Shown here: positions 58,086-64,000 of the stretch, one piece after another
How the letters are laid out: every line of letters begins with the position of its first letter
Numbering within the stretch: position 1 is the first letter of the stretch
Origin: Francisella endosymbiont of Ornithodoros moubata
Lineage (GTDB): Bacteria > Pseudomonadota > Gammaproteobacteria > Francisellales > Francisellaceae
NCBI GenBank assembly: GCA_002095075.2
Contig: LVCE01000004.1
Coordinates: 1 to 64,000, forward strand
Direction of reading: 5' to 3'
DNA: 64,000 bases
Position numbers and translations under genes: made by a program
The notes under the pieces: generated by a model
Databases searched by the model: none
Seen by the model: only the letters and a program-made list of their open reading frames with translations
What the model was told of the DNA's origin: nothing

Positions 58086-61000
58086 TTATTGTTGATTTTC
58101 ATTAATAACCTCAAAAAACTCTCTGTAAAACTCTTCACCTTCAAAATCTTCTATAGTTGGAAACTCATTATAGAAAAGCTTGAAATAACTATCATCTTCT
58201 AGAGCATTAAAATTATGCTCTGAAGACTTTATTACATTTCGCCAAGCTAGTTGTTTTTTCTTATCAGTATTATTTTTAGGATTATAAATAGCTTCAACCA
58301 AAGATAAATATACTAGTTTAGGTTTAGTTACTATCTGCTCAGCTTGATTTATATAATGCTCTAGCATTTCTTTAGCTGTTGTATAGCCGATATTTTCTAA
58401 TCTAAATTCTTTTATTTGGTCTTTTTCTAGCCCATAATAAACTGCAAAAATATCTCTTTGCTCAATATATGCTACTAATAGCGCTGTTAAATATAGTTCA
58501 AATTTCTTTCTTATACTTAAACTTGATGGTGTAGATAACAGGATTTGATTATCATTAATATAACAATTAGCTTCTAACTCATAACCTAATATTTCTTTAT
58601 GAAAATATTTACTCTCATAACTAGCTAAATCGATAGTACCTAGTAGCTTTTGGATATTCTCAACTTCTAAGTCAATCTCAGTATCAGTAAGTACAGATTC
58701 TGGAAACTTACCACTTAGTTTAGCTGTTTTTATTGTTAGATTTTTATCTTTATTAGCACTTAAGACATCAAATAGTTCTTGTTTTAAACTATATTTTACT
58801 AGACCATCAACATCAAATGGCTCACTGTCTTCTAACTCTTCAAAGTTATCTTCTAAATACAGCTCTAAACCATAATTTGCATAAGCTTTAAGTGGATTAT
58901 CAAATATTTTTGCTAATTTTGATATAGTAAGATTTTGTAGTAATTTACTATAACTACCATCATTTATGGATTCCATGGTCAAGCCTGACGGAAGGATACT
59001 AGTACCTATTCGCCTTTGGTACACAGGTTTAGTAATCGTAGACTGACGGGGTAGTTTTTTGTCATCATAAAAAGCTATAGACCGTGCTTGTAATAGCTTC
59101 AACCAAGCCTCATCATAACTTCTATATTCATTTGAATAACACTTGGGGCTAAAAGCATGTATTGGGTATTCCTTTATATCACTTGTTATATTTTTTATTT
59201 CAGATTTAGGCTTTTTCTTATCTTTAGCTTCATCATCTAGTGTATACAAATCATAATTTGATTGTAAGTAGCTAATCAACTCTTTAAGTATCAAGCTTGG
59301 CTGTTGCTCTGTATTTGTTTTAACACTCCTACCAATATAACTTATATACAAATAATCCCTCGCTGACAAAATTGACTCTAAGAATAAATATCTATCATCA
59401 TCACGCTTAGTTCTATCACCTGTTTTTCTACCAAGTCTTGCCATTAGATCAAAACTAATAGCTGATTCTTGGCGTGGGAATTTACTATTATTCAGTCCTA
59501 GCATAGCTATAATCCTAAACGGTACGCTGCGCATTGGTGTCATTGAGCAAAAAGTAACTTTTCCATTTAAGAAATGGTTATTTATAATTGGTTCTGATAA
59601 TTGAGAAATTAAATAATATCTAATTGTATATAAATCAATCTCTTTATCAGCTAATATATTCTTAGCTGTTGTCACTGTCTTTGCGATAATATCTTTTATT
59701 TTCTTAGCGATATATTGCTCTTCTTGGAAGATATCAAAAACATTATCAAACATTTCTAAAAGATAATCTTGCCATGCTGCAAGACTTCTTGTTTGAAGTA
59801 ACTCTTGAGAGTACTCTTCTAAAAGCTCTAGTAACTCATATAATCCACTAAGCTCGGTAATCTCACTTCCCTCAATAACTGGTACAGTCATTAATTTATC
59901 ATCAATAATACAGCTACTATCATTATAGCTAAAACCAAAAATCAGCCTTTTTAATCCCCAACTCCATGAAAATGTTTGGTCATTATTACTATGGTGAATA
60001 CATGCCTGCTTCAACCAATAACGAATAGTTTCTAGCTGCTCATCAAAGATTTTAAACTTCTGTTGGATTGCTGGCACAGATAAATAATCTAGTATTTTAT
60101 TAACTTCAAAATTACTCTCTGGTAACTGTAAAAGCTCAATAAAACTAGCTACTAAAGGTTCTGAATCGAGAAGTGTCCTATCTGCTATTGAACAAGGCAG
60201 CTTTTTATCTGTTGGATATCTTGAGAAAACACTATCAATATATGGTGAATAATCTCCAATATTTGGACACATTACCAAAATGTCACGAGGCTTAATACTT
60301 GGATCGGCTTTTATCATATCCAAAAGCTTATCATGCAAAACTTGTACTTCTCTAAGTTGGCTATGACAAGAGTTAATACTTATAGTTAAATCTTTTTGTT
60401 TAGCGTGATTTTGGCAATCTAGCTCAAGTAAATTTCTTTGTAAGCTAACTAACTGACTTTGATTATTATTCTCAAGTTTTGTAAAATCTAATTCACTTGT
60501 ATTAAACTGTTCAAAAACTTCTAGTTCTTGTTTACCTTCATTTAAAAGTAGTTCTCTAAAAAATTCTTTCCCTTGCTGACCAAGATTTGCTAAAAGTGGC
60601 TGAATTTCGTAATCATCATTATCTAGCCATACTGAGATTTTATCTTTGTGTAAGTCATACCAATACTCACTGCATGGATTAATATACAAAATATGTAAAT
60701 TAATATACTTAGCTAATTCAAATATAAATTTAAGGTTTTTTGGTGATATTGTATTAACCCCGAAGATATAAATATCATTTGATATATTTAACTTTTGTAG
60801 GTTTTGTTTACTAAGCTTTTGTGTTGCTTGCGTTTTCAATTTGTAAGGTGTATCAGGCACTTGTGCAACTAGATTTTGCCACAGCTGCATCTGCCAATCC
60901 TCATCATCTTCAGGGTTAGATAAGTTTATGAATTTATTTTGCTCCCAAGCTTCTAACCAGTCTGTACGGTACAATAGATATTTTGAAAAAACCTCGGCTA

Positions 61001-61373
61001 TTTTAACTGCTAATTGATATTTTTTAAGGTCACTATCTTGATAGTATTCTCTAAGTTTAAGGCTATCTATATTATCTAAGCTTTTAAAGACTCGCCAAAC
61101 AAGAATATCCTTTGTGTAAGCTTTTTTATATTCTTGTTTGCCAGTTATTTCATAACAAATATCTAGAATATAACCATTAATCATGTCATATTTAAGATTC
61201 ATTGCAATATTGCGATTTTCTGCTAGTTGCATACTTAGCCAATGTTGCATACCACGGCTACCAATAATTAACTGTGTCGGTGTGAAAATATCTTTCTGTT
61301 TAACATCTAAAAGCTTAGATAAAACCTGTACAAGATACTCTAATTTGTTTGAAGGATAAGTATATAATGCCAT
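58086..61373 (-). CDS. recC: RecBCD subunit RecC, with an in-frame repeat insertion
   Basis: RecC is the Chi-recognising, helicase-like but inactive scaffold of RecBCD. The 1,095-residue product is open throughout: ALYTYPSNKLEYLVQVL, LIIGSRGMQHWLSMQLAE, ILVMCPNIGDYSPYIDSVFS, PCSIADRTLLDSEPLVASF, FCSMTPMRSVPFRIIAMLGL and FPRQ. Between the segments AFYDD and SYSKLLQNLTISKLAKIFDN lie about 35 residues (LPRQSTITKPVYQRRIG and SILPSGLTMESIND) encoded by a repeat at 58,969-59,055 related to the one in recB. The complex remains encoded in full despite heavy decay around it. Confidence 0.92.
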   Translation of the reverse strand: MALYTYPSNKLEYLVQVLSKLLDVKQKDIFTPTQLIIGSRGMQHWLSMQLAENRNIAMNLKYDMINGYILDICYEITGKQEYKKAYTKDILVWRVFKSLDNIDSLKLREYYQDSDLKKYQLAVKIAEVFSKYLLYRTDWLEAWEQNKFINLSNPEDDEDWQMQLWQNLVAQVPDTPYKLKTQATQKLSKQNLQKLNISNDIYIFGVNTISPKNLKFIFELAKYINLHILYINPCSEYWYDLHKDKISVWLDNDDYEIQPLLANLGQQGKEFFRELLLNEGKQELEVFEQFNTSELDFTKLENNNQSQLVSLQRNLLELDCQNHAKQKDLTISINSCHSQLREVQVLHDKLLDMIKADPSIKPRDILVMCPNIGDYSPYIDSVFSRYPTDKKLPCSIADRTLLDSEPLVASFIELLQLPESNFEVNKILDYLSVPAIQQKFKIFDEQLETIRYWLKQACIHHSNNDQTFSWSWGLKRLIFGFSYNDSSCIIDDKLMTVPVIEGSEITELSGLYELLELLEEYSQELLQTRSLAAWQDYLLEMFDNVFDIFQEEQYIAKKIKDIIAKTVTTAKNILADKEIDLYTIRYYLISQLSEPIINNHFLNGKVTFCSMTPMRSVPFRIIAMLGLNNSKFPRQESAISFDLMARLGRKTGDRTKRDDDRYLFLESILSARDYLYISYIGRSVKTNTEQQPSLILKELISYLQSNYDLYTLDDEAKDKKKPKSEIKNITSDIKEYPIHAFSPKCYSNEYRSYDEAWLKLLQARSIAFYDDKKLPRQSTITKPVYQRRIGTSILPSGLTMESINDGSYSKLLQNLTISKLAKIFDNPLKAYANYGLELYLEDNFEELEDSEPFDVDGLVKYSLKQELFDVLSANKDKNLTIKTAKLSGKFPESVLTDTEIDLEVENIQKLLGTIDLASYESKYFHKEILGYELEANCYINDNQILLSTPSSLSIRKKFELYLTALLVAYIEQRDIFAVYYGLEKDQIKEFRLENIGYTTAKEMLEHYINQAEQIVTKPKLVYLSLVEAIYNPKNNTDKKKQLAWRNVIKSSEHNFNALEDDSYFKLFYNEFPTIEDFEGEEFYREFFEVINENQQ
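58969..59055. repeat. longer copy of the palindromic repeat inserted in frame in recC
   Basis: The segment begins GGATTCCATGGTCAAGCCTG, continues with ACGGAAGGATACTAGTACC, then CGCCTTTGGTACACAGGTTT, and ends with ATCGTAGACTGACGGGGTAG. The right half aligns with the recB copy at 56,311-56,363; the left half aligns with 54,356-54,393. The hairpin arms are partly decayed compared with recB. Confidence 0.7.
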
Positions 61374-61436
61374 GTTTTGTCAATCACAATAGTTATATAA
61401 GCTATTTTAGCAAATCAACACTACAAAGATTAATAT

Positions 61437-62826
61437 TTATCTTAAAAATAAATTTTTAGGTTTGAAATTATAGTTGAATAAGCTAAAAGAGTCAGCATGG
61501 GCTTTTTCCCAAGCTCTAGCAAAACTTGCTGGAATGTTACTATCAACTAAACAATTTTCTTGAATAAAATCATACAAATCTGCGTATGATTAAATTTCAT
61601 TAACAGATATACGCTTTTTAAGATTTTCGGTCCAACATCATCAGCTGAAGTAAGCCACATAGCTCTAATAATTTCTAATAAAATTGAATTGTAGCTTTAT
61701 GAAAGTTATAAACTCGATACATTTTGTCTTCGACTACTAAAGCTTTTTCAAAGCGTGGATTTTGTGTTGCCACACCAACCGGACAAGTGTTGTTATTACA
61801 TTGTCGTGACTGAATATACATCCAATAGCAAGCATCATTGCTCTAGCTGAATTACAAGTATCTGCTCCCATAGCAAATAACCTAACCATATCAAAACTTG
61901 TAGCTACTTTACTACTTGTGATTATACGAATCTCATTGCGTAAGCGACAACCCAATTAAAGCATTATGCACAAAGATTAAGCTATCTTCTAAAGACATGC
62001 CGATATGGTGAGAAAACTTAAATGGTGCTGCTCCAGTTCCCCCAGCAGCTCCATCTATCGTTATAAAATCAGGTTTTATTTCTGTCTCAAGCATTGCTTT
62101 ACAGATGGACAAAAACTCGACATGACTACCAATACATAGCTTAAAGCCAATTGGTTTTCCATTAGAAAGATCTTTTAGCCGTTTAATGAAATGGTAAAAT
62201 TCTAATAGCGTCGAAAAAGCACTATGAGTAGGCAGTGATAGTATATCTTTATCCATTCCAACACCTCTAATTTCGGCAATTTCTGGAGTTATCTTAGCTG
62301 CTGGTAAAATCCCACCATTAGATGGTTTAGCTCCTTGAGATAACTTAATTTCTATCATCTTAACACTATCTAAATTTGCTTTTTCAGCAAATTTCTCCGC
62401 TAAGAACATATCTTTAGTTCGACAACCAAAATAGCCTGTACACCAATTGAAATACAAGATCGTCACCTTGTAAATTATACTTAGTCAAGTCACCCTTAAC
62501 CCGTACATTTATAAAAACCACCAAGATTAGCACCTTTATTCAAATCCATAATAGCATTGCAGATAATGCACCAAAACTCATTGCTGATATGTTCAGATGC
62601 GATGCCATATAAGGTTGTTTACAATCAGAACCACCAAATTTAACTCGTGTCTCAATCTCATTAAGTTACTTAGGCATGAGCGAATGTGTTACCCATTCAT
62701 AATCAACTCTACCAATATCTTTCTCAGTAACAAATGCAACAATATTATTAATACCCTTAGCACGACGATAAATTGTTGAACGCAACTCCCTCTACCAAAA
62801 GGTTTTTCATCTAAACCATTATATCC
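61437..62826 (-). pseudogene. glutamate-synthase-like (GltB FMN domain) protein remnant
   Basis: Frames give LRSTIYRRAKGINNI, YEWVTHSLMPK, GGSDCKQPYMASHLNISAMS, then open 61,933-62,466 with VKMIEIKLSQGAKPSNGGIL, GKPIGFKLCIGSHVEFLSIC and PDFITIDGAAGGTGAAPFKF. ADTCNSARAMMLAIGCI follows, and the C-terminus runs from MYRVYNFHKATIQ to FKPKNLFLR at 61,437. These are hallmarks of the FMN-binding glutamate synthase-like family. Stops and indels are frequent, and the N-terminal 80-100 residues are gone: the gene runs straight into integrase sequence at about 62,826. Confidence 0.7.
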
Positions 62827-63824
62827 TCCTAGTGTATTTTGTAACCCTTGGCTCAAAGCATTTAAAGTTATAGGCTGTTTACCATCTATACTAAATATAT
62901 AACCATCACCTTTGTAAAACTTTTCTTTCAATTCCATTAGAATTTTATTAAGCTTGGTTACTTAATGGCTGTACAAAATCAGAGTCTTTTCTCTTATCAT
63001 GTTGTGAGCCTTTCATTTTAACAGCCGGTATGACTAAATATTTACCATGTTCATCATCTCTAATTTCTTTCCACTCAAGATTTAATACGATACTTTGCCT
63101 AAAGGCTAAAAAAGTAACATTTGTAAAGCTCTTTTTGTAATAATATCTCCAGGGTAACTGTCAAAATCATTAAGCATTTGACTAAACCATGCCTTTTGTT
63201 TTAAAGGGCCTATATAAGTGTAATTACCCCTCTTTCTCTAGATAATACTCCACTAATATCTAGCTATATTATGCTCAAAAAATCCTCTAGCTACCGCATA
63301 CTGATAAATATTAGAAAATAAATCTTTCTTTTTTCTTTGAGCTTATGGAACATTTCCAAATTTCTCAATAAATTTTGCAATCTTATATGTTTTGATAGTA
63401 TCAATATATCTACTACCAAATACTGGCTTCGTATCTTTATTTAATATTCTTAACTTTCTTTTCTTACTATCATATCCAATATCTAACTTATCTATAGCTT
63501 TTATTGCTATATTCATAAACAGACGCTCATCTTTAGTTTTAGTAAGCTCTCTATGTATTCTAGGGTCTTCATTATTAGCTAGTAAACTATTATATTTAAA
63601 AGCTTTCTCTCTAGCTTATTTTAGAGATATATCGGGTTTTAGAGATATATCGGGATAAACCCCTAATCCATGGTATAGCGTCTTTTATTCAATTTATACT
63701 GATATACCCATGATTTAGTATTTGAAGGTGTTACTTTAAAATAGAGCCTATTACCATCTCCCTGACTTGGACCATCTTTAAAAGTAAGCTTGTTGATTTT
63801 TATATCTGTTAACTTTCCAGCCAT
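62827..63824 (-). pseudogene. P4-type tyrosine integrase remnant, catalytic end deleted
   Basis: ATG 63,824-63,822 starts MAGKLTDIKINKLTFKDG, then GNRLYFKVTPSNTKSWVYQY, the N-terminal DUF4102 domain of island integrases. Later pieces include AREKAFKYNSLLANNEDP, FFEHNIAR, YLVIPAVKMKGSQHDKR, DFVQPLSNQA and GYIFSIDGKQPITLNALSQG. The last lines up with the region before the catalytic HxxR box. The frame carries a one-G deletion (near 63,667), CAA-to-TAA stops and other indels, and the catalytic HxxR and Tyr are missing where the glutamate-synthase remnant begins. It lies 163 bp from an apparent tRNA 3' end. Confidence 0.7.
63619..63654. repeat. 18-bp perfect tandem duplication in the integrase remnant
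   Basis: TTTTAGAGATATATCGGG occurs twice in a row (63,619-63,636 and 63,637-63,654). On the minus strand it duplicates PDISLK in frame. It is a recent-looking replication-slippage duplication inside a dead gene. Confidence 0.85.
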
Positions 63825-63986
63825 AATCTAAAAAGACTTATGATTGTTATTAACAGTATATCTCAATATGTACTTTTTTGTAGGTTTAGATGATATTTTA
63901 TGATACGAGATAGCACAATAAACCTTTTGAAAGTATCGTTTTTATTAGGCTTGTAATACGTGATGATATTTATTGAAACCATAAGA

Positions 63987-64000
63987 TGGTGCCCGGGGCC
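63987..64000 (-). tRNA. partial tRNA gene, 3' end with CCA (rest beyond the window)
   Basis: On the minus strand the last 14 bases read GGCCCCGGGCACCA, which looks like a tRNA acceptor arm (GCCCGGG partner), discriminator A and encoded CCA. The adjacent island integrase in the same orientation is the usual arrangement at a tRNA attachment site. The amino-acid identity cannot be told from 14 bases. Confidence 0.45.

Noticed and set aside
63392-63658. 88-residue hydrophobic plus-strand frame
   Set aside because: Antisense of the integrase remnant; its hydrophobicity comes from A/T-rich complement, and the ending repeats (FRDISG twice) reflect the 18-bp duplication.

Overview
The window looks like a chromosome segment of a host-adapted, genome-reducing Francisella, most likely a tick endosymbiont of the Francisella persica / Francisella-like endosymbiont type. 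The basis is very low G+C, a recognisable but ruined Francisella pathogenicity island (FPI) next to anmK, the Francisella-type ketopantoate reductase PanG at the head of a pantothenate operon, many insertion-sequence remnants, and a mixture of intact housekeeping operons with genes broken by single-base indels. The species is an inference from gene content.

Layout. (1) 1-21,000: FPI type VI secretion locus in the order pdpA-pdpB-iglE-vgrG-iglF-iglG-iglH-dotU-iglI-iglJ on the plus strand and pdpD on the minus strand. Every gene except iglG is frameshifted, has stops or lacks a start codon. pdpC, pdpE and iglDCBA, which encode the sheath, the Hcp-like tube and TssK, are absent; decayed IS4-, IS982-, IS5- and IS1-type transposases occupy their place (13.1-16.1 kb). 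(2) 21-25.7 kb: an IS5-family element, intact anmK, then remnants of a sugar MFS transporter and a GH37 trehalase. (3) 25.8-32.5 kb: intact minus-strand operon tkt-gapA-pgk-pyk-fba. (4) 32.7-39.0 kb: yceD-rpmF-plsX-fabH-fabD-fabG-acpP-fabF. The fatty-acid genes are intact, but yceD and rpmF both carry frameshifts. (5) 39.1-45.5 kb: a decay zone (yciI-like, mnmC, yeiH, rsmB, GNAT, papain-like amidase remnants) with an intact TsgA-like transporter and suhB. (6) 45.5-52.3 kb: intact ligA, then divergently panG-panB-panC-panD-coaX, ending in a broken leucine/valine-type dehydrogenase. (7) 52.2-61.4 kb: minus-strand recC-(FUSC remnant)-recB-recD; the three recombination subunits are full length. 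(8) 61.4-64.0 kb: a broken glutamate-synthase-like gene fused to a truncated P4-type integrase, next to what looks like the 3' end of a tRNA gene at the window edge.

Together, central carbon metabolism, fatty-acid synthesis, recombination/ligation and pantothenate/CoA synthesis are kept, while secretion/virulence, trehalose use, several transporters and some RNA-modification functions are being lost. That fits a nutritional symbiont. I see no clearly new multi-gene system. The best leads are a palindromic repeat that sits in frame inside both recB and recC, a 2-base deletion in rpmF, poly(A)-tract frameshifts that slippage might rescue, an unrecognised exported-protein remnant in the slot where iglA normally lies, and an amino-acid dehydrogenase coupled to the pantothenate operon.
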